Source: LMUY01 sp964244585
GTDB lineage: Bacteria; Pseudomonadota; Alphaproteobacteria; Acetobacterales; Acetobacteraceae
NCBI GenBank assembly: GCA_964244585.1
Contig: CAXTJM010000006.1
Location: 112,063 to 176,062, forward strand
Reading direction: 5' to 3'
DNA length: 64,000 nt
Part shown: positions 26,722 to 35,512 of the stretch, in pieces
Position numbering within the stretch: the first letter of the stretch is position 1
How the letters are laid out: each line of letters opens with the position of its first letter
Notes under the pieces: model-generated
What the model saw: only the letters and a program-made list of their open reading frames with translations
Told to the model about the DNA's origin: nothing
Databases searched by the model: none
Position numbers and translations under genes: made by a program

Positions 26722-27459
26722 TCACCAGGGCACAACCCGGCCGAGGTAATCAAGGTAATGCAGGCCGGCGCCCTGGCGCGTCGCGAGCAGCACGTTGACC
26801 AGGTTCGGCACGCTTTCCTCGATGGTGAGGCGCGCATCCGGCCCCCCCAACTCGGTGCGGACCCAACCGGGCGCCATCAGCACCATCGCGCGCGACGCGT
26901 TGGATGGCCGGGCCGCGTAGCTGCGCATGAATTGGTTCAGGGCCGCCTTGCTGCTCCGGTAGACCTCGCGCAGCCCCGTCACGTTGTTGGTGATGCTGCC
27001 CTGCCCGGACGACATGACGCCGATCATGCCCGTGGCCGGAACCGAGGCCTGAAGCGCCTCGATGACGCGCATCGGGCTCAACGCGTTCGTGACCATGACG
27101 CGCACGAACTCGTCTGTGGTCACCTCCCCGACCTTCACGTGCTCCTCCTGCGTCGTGGTCCCGGCATTCACGAACAGGATGTCGAACATGCGGCCTGACA
27201 GGCGCCCCTGAAGCGCCGCGACCTGCGACGGCTCGTTGATGTCGAGCGTCTCGATCATCAGCCGGCCTTCGGCGGCGTCCGCCAGATCGTGCAACCCGGT
27301 GCGGCCGCTCCCGGCCCGGACCGTGCCGACGACGCGCCATCCCTTGGTCAGGAACTCGGCGGCCATGGCGTGGCCCAGGCCACGGGACGCGCCGACGATC
27401 AGGATCGTGGAAGCGTCCCGGTCAGGTGGGTTGGAGGGCATAGCGGCATGATCCTTCAT
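26722..27459 (-). CDS. Short-chain dehydrogenase/reductase
   Basis: 245-residue classical SDR of unknown substrate. The NAD(P) loop is IVGASRGLGHAMAAEF, the substrate-binding NAG is VNAGTT, and the active-site YxxxK is YRSSKAALNQF, with Ser in MSSGQG. Overall it resembles CsgA/sniffer-type SDRs. Two starts are possible, 27459 and 27441, the latter with AAGGA upstream. It is a single gene between two catabolic units, with 82 bp and 133 bp gaps. Confidence 0.82.
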   Translation of the reverse strand: MKDHAAMPSNPPDRDASTILIVGASRGLGHAMAAEFLTKGWRVVGTVRAGSGRTGLHDLADAAEGRLMIETLDINEPSQVAALQGRLSGRMFDILFVNAGTTTQEEHVKVGEVTTDEFVRVMVTNALSPMRVIEALQASVPATGMIGVMSSGQGSITNNVTGLREVYRSSKAALNQFMRSYAARPSNASRAMVLMAPGWVRTELGGPDARLTIEESVPNLVNVLLATRQGAGLHYLDYLGRVVPW

Positions 27460-27592
27460 CGGTTCCGCGGTCGATCGCAGCTGGGGCGCGGCCTGCGCGT
27501 CCGGCGCCCTCGATCAACTCGGCCCCCATCCTCAACCCGCACCGGACGACTTGGCAATGCCGGCCGTCATGCACCATCGGCGTCGGCCACGC

Positions 27593-28744
27593 TCAGATGA
27601 CCCGGATACCCCACGGCACGGTTCCAAGGATGCGGCAGCCCGTTTCAGTCACGACCACCGACTCGCTCAATCCGATGGTGAACACGCCCCACTCGCGCAG
27701 GGTGATCGGCACGTGGAAGCACATCCCGGGTTCCAGCGTCACGTCCATGGCGTCGAACAGGCTCATCACCTGCCACTCGCCCCAATCGGGTGCGAAGGCG
27801 ATGCCGAGCGAATAGCCGCTGCGCTTGCGAAAGCGATCGGTCATGCCGGCGGCGTCGATCACGCGCTGCGCCGTGTCGTGCATTCCGGCACAGGTCGCGC
27901 CGGGCCGCATCGCGGCCAGAACCGCCGCCAACGCTTCCTGCACCACGGCCTCCAGCGCGCGCGCCAGCGGCGGCGGCGGCCCCAGCCAAGCCGTCCGCAT
28001 CAATCCGGCGTGGTAGCGATGCTGGCTGCCCGACATCTCCAGGAACACGCTGTCGCCCTGCTCCAGCACCCGCCGACGCCAGGTCGCATGGGGCACGCCA
28101 GCGCGCGGTCCCGACGCGACAAGCGGCTCCATGCCCATGTATTCGGCGCCGGCGGCGAAGGAGGCCTGCATCATCGCCGCCACCACGTCGTTTTCGCTCG
28201 TGCCAACCCGGATCGCGGCAAGCCCCGCCGTGATGCCGGCATCGGCCTGCCGCGCGCTCGATTCCAGTGCCGCGATCTCGGCGGGGGATTTCACCCGGCG
28301 CAAGGTTTCCACGATGCCCGTCACATCCTCCAGCACCGGGAATGCCGCGAGCAGCGTCTCGTAGAACGAGATCGGCAGGAACCAGCCGCCCTTCTCAATG
28401 GCGACGCGCCTGCCGGCCAGGCCCATGCGGCGCAACGCGCCGATCAACACCGCGGCCGGCGCCGTGCCGTCATCGTAGGTCTCGTATCGCTCCAGGACGG
28501 TGTTGCGGAGGAAATTGCGCAGTTCGAGTTCACGCAGCACGAAGAAGGGCGGCCCTTCTGCCGGCAGGATGAGGCACTGGAACGTGTAGTAGCCCGGCGT
28601 CTGCTGCCCCGTCAGGTAGAAGATGTTCTCCGGGCCGGTGAACACGGCGGCGTCGAGCCCGCGCCCCGTCATGACGGACCGCACCCGGGCAATTCGGACG
28701 GCTTGGTCCGCGGCCGCGAAGGCCGAGTCTGCGCCGCGCGTCAT
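27593..28744 (-). CDS. M24-family hydrolase (creatinase/Xaa-Pro aminopeptidase fold)
   Basis: 383-residue pita-bread hydrolase. The N-terminal creatinase domain has GPENIFYLTGQQTPGYY. The C-terminal domain has the M24 metal scaffold in altered form: VFLEMSGSQHRYHAG instead of the usual D...D, then FAPDWGEW and VTLEPGMCFHVPI. Loss of some metal ligands fits creatinase or ectoine-hydrolase (DoeA)-like enzymes rather than a peptidase. It is the last gene of an importer/enolase operon, overlapping the previous gene by 4 bp. The product is likely a hydrolase for a small amide (inference). Confidence 0.8.
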   Translation of the reverse strand: MTRGADSAFAAADQAVRIARVRSVMTGRGLDAAVFTGPENIFYLTGQQTPGYYTFQCLILPAEGPPFFVLRELELRNFLRNTVLERYETYDDGTAPAAVLIGALRRMGLAGRRVAIEKGGWFLPISFYETLLAAFPVLEDVTGIVETLRRVKSPAEIAALESSARQADAGITAGLAAIRVGTSENDVVAAMMQASFAAGAEYMGMEPLVASGPRAGVPHATWRRRVLEQGDSVFLEMSGSQHRYHAGLMRTAWLGPPPPLARALEAVVQEALAAVLAAMRPGATCAGMHDTAQRVIDAAGMTDRFRKRSGYSLGIAFAPDWGEWQVMSLFDAMDVTLEPGMCFHVPITLREWGVFTIGLSESVVVTETGCRILGTVPWGIRVI

Positions 28745-29844
28745 GCAGCCCAGAGCAGCGCGCCGCCTTCGCCGTGCCGGGACAATCCCAGGCCAGGGCC
28801 CGCCGGCAGGTGCAGCAATCCACCGTCATAGCGCAGCAGGCCGACCGGATCGTCGGCCAGCCCGTCGGCGCCATACAGCTCGTGGAACGCCGCCCCCAGC
28901 GCACGTGCCGCATGCGCCGCCGCCAGGGTGCTGACGCTGCCTTCGTTCATCTGACCGACCATGAATGAAATTCCGGCGGCGTGCAGCATGGCTCCGGCCG
29001 TCAGCAGGCGGTCCAGGCCGCCGAGCTTGGCCAGCTTGAGGTGCGCCAGCGGCGCCGCACCCGTTTGCACCATCTGCGACACGTCGGCCAGGCTGGCGAG
29101 ACTTTCATCCAGCATCAGCGGCATCGGCGCGGCGCGGGACAGCGCGGCCTGGGCCGCCCAGTCGCCGGGTGCGATTGGTTGCTCGACGTAGCGCAGCCGC
29201 AGGGGCGCCAGCGCGGCAAGCCGGGCGGGTGCCTCGGCCGCCGCCCAGCTTCCGTTGGCGTCGACGCAAAGCTGGATCTGCTCGCCGAACCGGGCGCGCA
29301 GCAGATGCAGGCGCCGCAGGTCGTCGGCAAAGGAGCCGAATCCCACCCGCAGCTTCAACTCGGTGAAGCCGCGCGCGACATACCGGGCGGCGCGGTCCAG
29401 CAGGGTCGCGTCGTCGCTGCGGAACAGCGTCTGGTTGGTGGGCAGCGTCGGCGCGTACACGCCGCGCGAGCCTAGGAGATGCTCGGTCAGGGTGAGGCCG
29501 GCAGCCCGGGCGGCGCCATCCGCCGCCGCCATCTCGACCAGCATGCGGGCCGGTGGCGGCAGGGCGGGCCAGGCGGCATCCAGGCTGGCGACGATCGCGA
29601 CCCAGGGCAGCGACCAGTCGACCCCGGCGACGGCGGCCACGCATTGCGCCACCAGCGTCTCCGGTGCGATGCCGGACAAATAGGCGATGTTCATCCGGCT
29701 GGCGCCCAATGCCGCCACGGCGCCGTCGTCCTCGACCACCAGGCGCAGTTCGTCCAGCCCCGGCACCGCCCCGGACGCGGCGGTATGCAGCACGGTGCCA
29801 TCGGCATAGGACAGGGCAATGCGGGTGAGCCTGACGCGGCGCAT
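28741..29844 (-). CDS. Enolase-superfamily enzyme (muconate cycloisomerase/dipeptide epimerase-like)
   Basis: 367-residue TIM-barrel enzyme. The metal ligands read Asp in CVDANGSW, Glu in YVEQPI and Asp in LMLDESL, and the C-terminal base Lys is in HLKLAKLGG. The first acid/base motif is LKLRVG, i.e. K-x-R where muconate-lactonising and epimerase members have K-x-K. The reaction (racemisation, epimerisation or dehydration of a carboxylate) is therefore not certain. The start overlaps the ATPase stop (TGATG). Together with the M24 hydrolase and amino-acid importer it suggests use of an N-acyl or cyclic amino acid. Confidence 0.8.
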   Translation of the reverse strand: MRRVRLTRIALSYADGTVLHTAASGAVPGLDELRLVVEDDGAVAALGASRMNIAYLSGIAPETLVAQCVAAVAGVDWSLPWVAIVASLDAAWPALPPPARMLVEMAAADGAARAAGLTLTEHLLGSRGVYAPTLPTNQTLFRSDDATLLDRAARYVARGFTELKLRVGFGSFADDLRRLHLLRARFGEQIQLCVDANGSWAAAEAPARLAALAPLRLRYVEQPIAPGDWAAQAALSRAAPMPLMLDESLASLADVSQMVQTGAAPLAHLKLAKLGGLDRLLTAGAMLHAAGISFMVGQMNEGSVSTLAAAHAARALGAAFHELYGADGLADDPVGLLRYDGGLLHLPAGPGLGLSRHGEGGALLWAA

Positions 29845-30578
29845 CACGCCGCGATCCGGCCCAGGAAGCGCGCGATGCGGTCCGGCACCGCGCCGTCGAA
29901 GAATGCGGCGGGGGGCGCCTCGTGCACGATCTGCCCGGCATCCATGAAGACGACCCGGTCCGCAGCACGCCGGGCAAAGCCGATCTCGTGGGTGACGACG
30001 ATGCTGGTCATGCCTTCCGCCGCCAGTTCCGCCATGACCTGCAGCACCTCGCCCACGGTTTCCGGATCCAGCGCGCTGGTCGGCTCGTCGTACAGCATCA
30101 GCTCCGGCTGCATCGCCAGGGCGCGGGCGATCGCGACGCGCTGTTGCTGGCCGCCGGACAGCTCGTCCGGATAGGCGTCGGCGTGCCTGGGCAGGTGCAC
30201 CTTGGCCAGCAGGCGCCGGGCCTCGGCACGGGCGGTCCGCGCCGGCTGCCCCCGCACCCGCATCGGCGCGAGGGCCACGTTGTCCAGGGCGGAAAGGTGG
30301 GCGAACAGCTCGAAGTTCTGGAACACCATGCCGATGCGGCGGCGCACCAGCGGCGCCTGCACGCCCGCCGCAGCGATGTCCTGGCCGCCGAACAGGATGC
30401 GGCCGGACCCGATCGGCTCCAGCAGGTTGAGGCAGCGCAGCAGGGTGGACTTGCCGGAGCCGGACGCACCCAGCATCACCAGGCACTCGCCCCGCGCGAC
30501 CGAAAGGCTGGCGCCCCGCAGCACATCCAGCGCGCCGAAGCGCTTCCACAGCGCCGTGGCTTCCAGCAGCGCGGTCAG
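29844..30578 (-). CDS. Polar amino-acid ABC transporter ATPase, non-standard start
   Basis: ATPase of the importer. Walker A is GASGSGKST, the Q-loop MVFQNFELFAHL, the signature LSGGQQQR, Walker B LMLYDEPTSALDPE and the H-loop VVTHEIGFA. The first standard start codon, GTG at 30524, would cut off the beta-strand that family members have before Walker A. The frame upstream still encodes it (ALWKRFGALDVL) back to a CTG at 30578 that overlaps the permease stop as CTGA. I place the start there on homology; initiation at CTG is unproven and GTG 30524 (226 residues) is the alternative. Confidence 0.78.
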   Translation of the reverse strand: MTALLEATALWKRFGALDVLRGASLSVARGECLVMLGASGSGKSTLLRCLNLLEPIGSGRILFGGQDIAAAGVQAPLVRRRIGMVFQNFELFAHLSALDNVALAPMRVRGQPARTARAEARRLLAKVHLPRHADAYPDELSGGQQQRVAIARALAMQPELMLYDEPTSALDPETVGEVLQVMAELAAEGMTSIVVTHEIGFARRAADRVVFMDAGQIVHEAPPAAFFDGAVPDRIARFLGRIAA

Positions 30579-31300
30579 CGCACGCGGCCCGCGTCGGCGG
30601 TGGCTGCCAGCATCGTGTCGGTCATGCCGGCCCGCGCGCTGCGCCGCCGGCGGTGCAGCGCCCGCTCCACGGCGAACTGGCCGGCCATCAGCACGGTCGT
30701 CATCGCGAGGTAGTACAATCCGGCCGCCGACAACGCTTCCAGGTAGCGGAAATTGGCCGATGCGGTCTGGTTGGCCACCAGCAGCAATTCGTTCACCGCG
30801 ATCACCGAGACCAGCGCCGACAGCTTCAGCATACCGATGAACTGGTTGCCGATCGGCGGGATGACGATGCGCAGCGCCTGCGGCAGCACCACCCAGCGCA
30901 TCACCTGCGCCTCACCCATGCCGAGCGCCCGCGCCGCCATCCGTTGTCCCCGGCCGACCGCGCGGATGCCGGAGCGCATGATCTCCGTCATGTAGGCGCC
31001 TTCGTTCAGCCCCAGCGCCAGGGTGGCGCAGGTGAAGCCGGACAGCACGATGCCGAAGGACGGCAGCACGTTGAACACGAAGATCAATTGGAACAGCACC
31101 GGCGTGCCGCGAAACAGCCAAAGGTAGCCGACCGCGCAGGCGCGCAGCGGCCAGGTGCGCGATTCCTGCAGCATGGCGACCAGCAGGCCGACGACCAGCC
31201 CCGCCGCAAGCGCGGCGCCGCTGATCGCGAGTGTCATCGATGCGGCGTCGAAGAAGCGCGCGCTGACCACGTAGTCCCAGATGAGCGGGAGCGAGACCAT
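30575..31300 (-). CDS. Polar amino-acid ABC transporter permease
   Basis: 241-residue membrane permease with about five helices; the conserved loop GAYMTEIMRSGIRAVGRGQRMAARALGM through VLPQALRIVIPPIGNQF identifies the family. Only one permease is present, so it probably forms a homodimer. It lies 7 bp after the binding-protein gene. The basic C-terminal tail (LHRRRRSARAG) is cytoplasmic. Confidence 0.87.
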   Translation of the reverse strand: MVSLPLIWDYVVSARFFDAASMTLAISGAALAAGLVVGLLVAMLQESRTWPLRACAVGYLWLFRGTPVLFQLIFVFNVLPSFGIVLSGFTCATLALGLNEGAYMTEIMRSGIRAVGRGQRMAARALGMGEAQVMRWVVLPQALRIVIPPIGNQFIGMLKLSALVSVIAVNELLLVANQTASANFRYLEALSAAGLYYLAMTTVLMAGQFAVERALHRRRRSARAGMTDTMLAATADAGRVR

Positions 31301-31307
31301 CCGCGCG

Positions 31308-32099
31308 TCAGAAGATCGAGCCGCTCTCCGGCAAGTTGTACTTGGCCAACAGCGCCTTGTAGCTGCCATCCGCCACGGCCGCCTCCACGCCGGCCTCGAC
31401 CGCGTCCTTCATGGCGCCGTCGCCCTTTCGCACGGCGATGCCGATCTGCGTCTTCGCCTCGAACGGTTGCCCGGCGATCTCGAACACGTCCGGCATTTCC
31501 GTCACCATCTGCGAGGCGCCGGGAGTGGAATTGAACAGCGCGTCCGCCCGCCCCTGCCGCAGCGACAGCGCGCTGTCCTGGGCGGTCGGCAACGTCAGCA
31601 CGCCCGGTTCCGGCTTGCCGGCGGCCTTGCAGGCGTCGACGTCCTGCCGGGCATAGGTCTCCTCGATCCCGCCAAGCGTCACGGCGATGCGGCGGCCGCA
31701 GAGGTCGGCGCGCGAGGCGATGGTCAGCGGGTTGCCCCTGCGGACCACGATCTCGTCGCCGACGGTCATGTACGGTATGAAATCGACCTGCTCGGCCCGT
31801 TTCGCGTTCATGTACATGCCGCTGTTGATGATGTCGATGCGCTTGCCCTGCAACGCCGGGATCAACCCGGCGAAGTCGACGTTCAGCGCCACCGGTGTCA
31901 GCGCCATGTGCTTGGCGACCGCGTCGATGAAGTCGATGTCGAAGCCGACGAGCTTGCCGTCACGCTGGAACTCGAACGGCGCGAAGGTCGCGGCGGTGCC
32001 ATAGGTCAGCTTTCCCGGTGACTGCAGCCCCAGCGACGCCTGGGCGTGGCCCGCCAGGGGAAGCAGCAGGGCACCGAGTGCAAGCAGGCAGCGGATCAT
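31308..32099 (-). CDS. Polar amino-acid ABC transporter, substrate-binding protein
   Basis: 263-residue SBP family 3 protein with a signal peptide ending GHAQA. Landmarks are LTYGTAATFAPFEFQRDGKLVGFDIDFIDAVAK, INSGMYMNAKRAEQVDFIPYM and GRRIAVTLGGIEET. The conserved Arg that grips the ligand carboxylate in this family is probably in KRAEQVD. It heads the operon with permease, ATPase, enolase-type enzyme and M24 hydrolase downstream. The 155 bp upstream, towards the lactonase gene, contain no gene that I see. Confidence 0.87.
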   Translation of the reverse strand: MIRCLLALGALLLPLAGHAQASLGLQSPGKLTYGTAATFAPFEFQRDGKLVGFDIDFIDAVAKHMALTPVALNVDFAGLIPALQGKRIDIINSGMYMNAKRAEQVDFIPYMTVGDEIVVRRGNPLTIASRADLCGRRIAVTLGGIEETYARQDVDACKAAGKPEPGVLTLPTAQDSALSLRQGRADALFNSTPGASQMVTEMPDVFEIAGQPFEAKTQIGIAVRKGDGAMKDAVEAGVEAAVADGSYKALLAKYNLPESGSIF

Positions 32100-32254
32100 G
32101 GCGGGCTCCGTTCATGTCCTGGCGCGAGCCCTGCCCGGGCGCCATGGACGGGTCGATCTTGCCGGCGGTCATGCATGGCCCATGCCAGCAAGGTTCCGCA
32201 CCGCAGGCGTCATGCCCACCCCGCGCGGGCGAGCGGGATGGTGCCGCCGCTGGC

Positions 32255-33136
32255 TCACGCCAGGGTGCAGCGTCGCGGCACGCCCCGTTCGCCGGGCCGC
32301 AGTCGCAGCAACGCGCCTGCGAGGGGTTGCTCCCTTCGTTGCGTCGGCGTCAGCTTGTCGGTGGCGCTGGTGACGTAGAGCTCGTCCATGCCGGGTCCGG
32401 CGAAGCTGCACATGGTCGGCTGGCTGACCGGGAGGGCGATGTCGCGGTCCACCGTGCCGTCGGGGTGGAAGCGCCGCAATGCTCCCCCGCCGTGCAGCGC
32501 GCACCAGTAGCCGCCCTCGGAGTCCAGCGCCGCGCCATCGGGAAGGCCGTCCGGGCCAGGGACGGTGGCGAACAGCGTCTTCTGCCCGAGCCGTCCGTCG
32601 CTGTAGCGGAAGCTGTGGATCTGCCCGTGATTGCTGTGCGACAGGAACATGCGGCTGCCATCCGCCGACCAGGCCATGCCGTTGTGCAGTTCGGCGGCGT
32701 CCGGCGCTGCCAGGAGCCCTTCCGCCGTGGTGTAGCTGTGCAGGCTACTTGGCCGGGGCGTGCTCTGCGGGTCGGCAGGGTCGAACATCACGCCGACCCA
32801 GAACCGGCCGTCCGGGTCGCAGCCGCCTTCGTTGAAGCGGAACAAGGCCGGGTCGAATGGGGCGGACACCACGGGGACCAGCGCGCCGGTGGCGAAATCC
32901 AGCCGCGCCAGGCCCGACCGCAGCGCCACCAGCGCGCCGGACCCGTCAGCCAGCAAGGTGAAGGCGCCCAGGTCGGAGGTGACGCCCCAGCGGTCCTGCC
33001 GCCCGCTCGCCAGGTGCAGCCGGAACAACGCCGGGGCTTTCACGTCGATGAAGTAGAGCGCCCCCTCCGCCGGCGACCAGAGCGGCGACTCGCCGATAGT
33101 CGCCTTGGCATCCAGCACGAGCTCGATTTGGCTCAT
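32255..33136 (-). CDS. SMP-30/gluconolactonase-family protein
   Basis: 293-residue calcium-dependent lactonase-type beta-propeller. Metal ligands are suggested by Glu in ATIGESPLW, Asn in FNEGGCDPDGRFWVG, Asn in ELHNGMAW and Asp in DGLPDGAALDSEGGYW, the standard SMP-30 positions. Relatives hydrolyse sugar lactones such as gluconolactone. The start ATG at 33136 was chosen for the SQIELVLDAKATIGESPLW alignment. It precedes the importer operon on the same strand with a 155-bp gap, so it may or may not be co-transcribed. Confidence 0.85.
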   Translation of the reverse strand: MSQIELVLDAKATIGESPLWSPAEGALYFIDVKAPALFRLHLASGRQDRWGVTSDLGAFTLLADGSGALVALRSGLARLDFATGALVPVVSAPFDPALFRFNEGGCDPDGRFWVGVMFDPADPQSTPRPSSLHSYTTAEGLLAAPDAAELHNGMAWSADGSRMFLSHSNHGQIHSFRYSDGRLGQKTLFATVPGPDGLPDGAALDSEGGYWCALHGGGALRRFHPDGTVDRDIALPVSQPTMCSFAGPGMDELYVTSATDKLTPTQRREQPLAGALLRLRPGERGVPRRCTLA

Positions 33137-33286
33137 GGACGTTGACCTTTCCTGCTCCGCGCTGCCGATAGGCCCGGCCTTCGCCCAACAAACAGATCGG
33201 ACCCGTTGCAACGCGTTCCAACCCCGCACGTAAGTGCCTTGGCCGGCGCGGTGCTGCCGGCAGGTTGGAATGGCCGGAGAGTCAGC

Positions 33287-35077
33287 ATGAGCATGACCGT
33301 CAGCGAATTCGTTTGGCATCGGTTGAGCGAATGGGGTCTCAAGCGCGTGTTCGGATATCCTGGCGACGGGGTCGGCGGATTGGACGTCGCGCTCGAAAAG
33401 GCCCAGTCCAAGGACGGCATCGAGTATGTCCAGGTGCGCCACGAGGAAATGGCCGCGTTCATGGCCTCGGCGCACGCCAAGTTCACCGGCCAGGTGGGCC
33501 TTTGCTACGCCACCTCCGGGCCGGGCGCCACCCATCTGATCACCGGGCTATACGATGCCAAGATGGACCACGTACCCGTCGTGGCGATCGTGGGGCAGCA
33601 GGCTCGCACTGCCATCGGGGCGCATTACCAGCAGGAGATCGACCTGCAATCCGCGTTCAAGGACGTGGCGAGCGAGTTCGTGGTCACCGCCATGGTGCCG
33701 GAGCAGATCCGCCACCTGATCGACCGCGCCGTACGCATCGCCGCCGCCACCCGCAGCGTCACCTGCGTGATCATCCCGAACGACCTGCAACTGCTGGACT
33801 ATGTCGACCCGCCGGTGGTCCACGGCACCACCCACACCGGCGTGGGCTATCCGGCGATGGCGAACACGCCGGGTGAGGACGGGCTGCGCCAGGCCGCCGC
33901 CGTGCTGAATGCCGGCAAGAAGGTGGCCATGCTGGTGGGCGCCGGCGCGTTGAACGCGACGGAGGAGGTCATCGCCATCGCCGACCGCCTACAGGCCGGC
34001 TGTGCCAAGGCGCTGCTGGGCAAGGCGGTGCTGCCGGACGACCTGCCTTGGGTGACCGGCGGCATCGGCCTGCTGGGCTCCGCGCCGTCCTGGAACCTGA
34101 TGCAGGATTGCGACACGCTGTTCGTAGTCGGCTCCTCCTTTCCATACAGCGAATTCCTGCCGAAGCCCGGCACCGCCCGCGGCGTGCAGGTCGACGTCGA
34201 CCCGACCCGGCTGTCGCTGCGCTACCCGATGGAGGTGAACCTGATGGGGGACAGCGCCGCCACATTGCGCGCGCTGCTTCCGATGCTGGAGCAGAAAGAG
34301 CCCGGCCCGTGGCGCAAGGACATCGCCAAGGACGTGGACAAGTGGTGGTCCACCTTGGAAGAACGCGCGATGGTGCCTGCCGAGCCGATCAACCCGCAGC
34401 GCATCTTCTGGGAATGCTCCAAGCGGCTGCCCGAGAACGTGATCATGACCGGCGACAGCGGCTCGGTGGCGAATTGGTACGGGCGCGACATCAAGATGCG
34501 CCGTGGCATGATGGGGTCGCTGTCCGGCAGCCTGGCCTCCCTGGGCGCCGCGACTCCCTACGCGATGGCGGCCAAGATGGCGTTTCCGGACCGTGTGGTG
34601 CTCGCCTTCATCGGTGACGGCGCCATGCAGATGAACGGCATCAACGTCATGATCACGATCTCCAAATACTGGCGGCAATGGTCCAATCCGAAGCTGATCG
34701 TGATGGTGCTGAACAACCAGGACCTCAACCAGGTGACGTGGGAGGAGCGGGTGCAGCTCGGAACGGGCAAGACCGAATCCACCCAGGCGATCCCCGATTT
34801 CGCCTACCACGCCTACGCCGAACTGCTCGGCCTGAAGGGCATCGTGGTACGCGATCCGGAGCAGCTCGGCGCCGCCTGGGACGAGGCGTTCAATGCCGAC
34901 CGCCCGGTGATCATGAACGTCTATGCCGACCCGAACGTACCGCCCCTGCCGCCGCACATCACCTTCAAGGATGCGAGGAACTTCGTCACCATGATGCTCA
35001 GCGAGCCGGAGCTGGGCAGCGTGGTGAAGAACAGCGTCAAGCAGGTCCTGGCCAGCGTGCTGCCCGGCAAGGGTTGA
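33287..35077 (+). CDS. Thiamine-diphosphate enzyme (pyruvate oxidase/acetolactate synthase-like)
   Basis: 596-residue three-domain ThDP enzyme. The N-terminal domain has GYPGDGVGGL and the catalytic Glu in VRHEEMAAFMA, with CYATSGPGATHL. The central domain holds VAMLVGAGAL. The C-terminal ThDP motif GDGAMQMNG runs to VLNNQDLN (GDG...NN). It resembles PoxB-type pyruvate oxidases and unnamed ThDP proteins; the exact 2-oxo acid is not readable. GGAGAG lies before the ATG. Only 3 bp separate it from the broken enolase-type gene that follows, so an operon is likely. Confidence 0.83.
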   Translation: MSMTVSEFVWHRLSEWGLKRVFGYPGDGVGGLDVALEKAQSKDGIEYVQVRHEEMAAFMASAHAKFTGQVGLCYATSGPGATHLITGLYDAKMDHVPVVAIVGQQARTAIGAHYQQEIDLQSAFKDVASEFVVTAMVPEQIRHLIDRAVRIAAATRSVTCVIIPNDLQLLDYVDPPVVHGTTHTGVGYPAMANTPGEDGLRQAAAVLNAGKKVAMLVGAGALNATEEVIAIADRLQAGCAKALLGKAVLPDDLPWVTGGIGLLGSAPSWNLMQDCDTLFVVGSSFPYSEFLPKPGTARGVQVDVDPTRLSLRYPMEVNLMGDSAATLRALLPMLEQKEPGPWRKDIAKDVDKWWSTLEERAMVPAEPINPQRIFWECSKRLPENVIMTGDSGSVANWYGRDIKMRRGMMGSLSGSLASLGAATPYAMAAKMAFPDRVVLAFIGDGAMQMNGINVMITISKYWRQWSNPKLIVMVLNNQDLNQVTWEERVQLGTGKTESTQAIPDFAYHAYAELLGLKGIVVRDPEQLGAAWDEAFNADRPVIMNVYADPNVPPLPPHITFKDARNFVTMMLSEPELGSVVKNSVKQVLASVLPGKG

Positions 35078-35080
35078 GCG

Positions 35081-35512
35081 ATGCCGCCGGAAGCGGCCGT
35101 CGGCGGCGTGTCCACACGGGCCAACACCACCGCGACGGACGCGCCGGAGGCGGACGGAACGGCGCACTGGGACGGAACCACGATCATCGTCGTGACGGCA
35201 GCTACGGGCGGCTCCCAAGGGCCAGGCTACGCTTGCGCCGATGCCGCGATCGTCAAGGTAATCACTGGCAAGCTGGCCCGGGTGATAGGTGGGCGTGACG
35301 CAATGGATCCGCCGGGCTGGCGCTTCGGCTGCACCGCAACGCGCGTCCGTCACCTGGGATGGTTCGACGACCACGTCCGCAGCGAGCGCATGCTGTTCGA
35401 TGGCGCACCCGTGCCGGAACAGAGGCATATCGTACCGGACTGGCGGCAGGCCGGGCTGGGGCTGGGGCTCAAGCAACAGGATGCCGAACGCTTCGAAGTG
35501 GGGGCAGGATGA
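35081..35512 (+). pseudogene. Internally deleted mandelate-racemase/enolase-superfamily gene
   Basis: 143 codons in which the two ends of a ~370-residue enolase-superfamily protein are joined in frame. The first ~75 residues are the N-terminal capping strand (TTIIVVTAATGGSQGPGYACADAA). The last ~55 are the family C-terminus (HLGWFDDHVRSERMLFDGAPVPEQ, then GLGLGLKQQDAERFEV). The whole catalytic barrel with its metal ligands and Lys/His bases is absent, so no enzyme activity is possible. The stop overlaps the ATG of the membrane-protein gene, and retention of the frame keeps that coupling intact. Confidence 0.72.
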
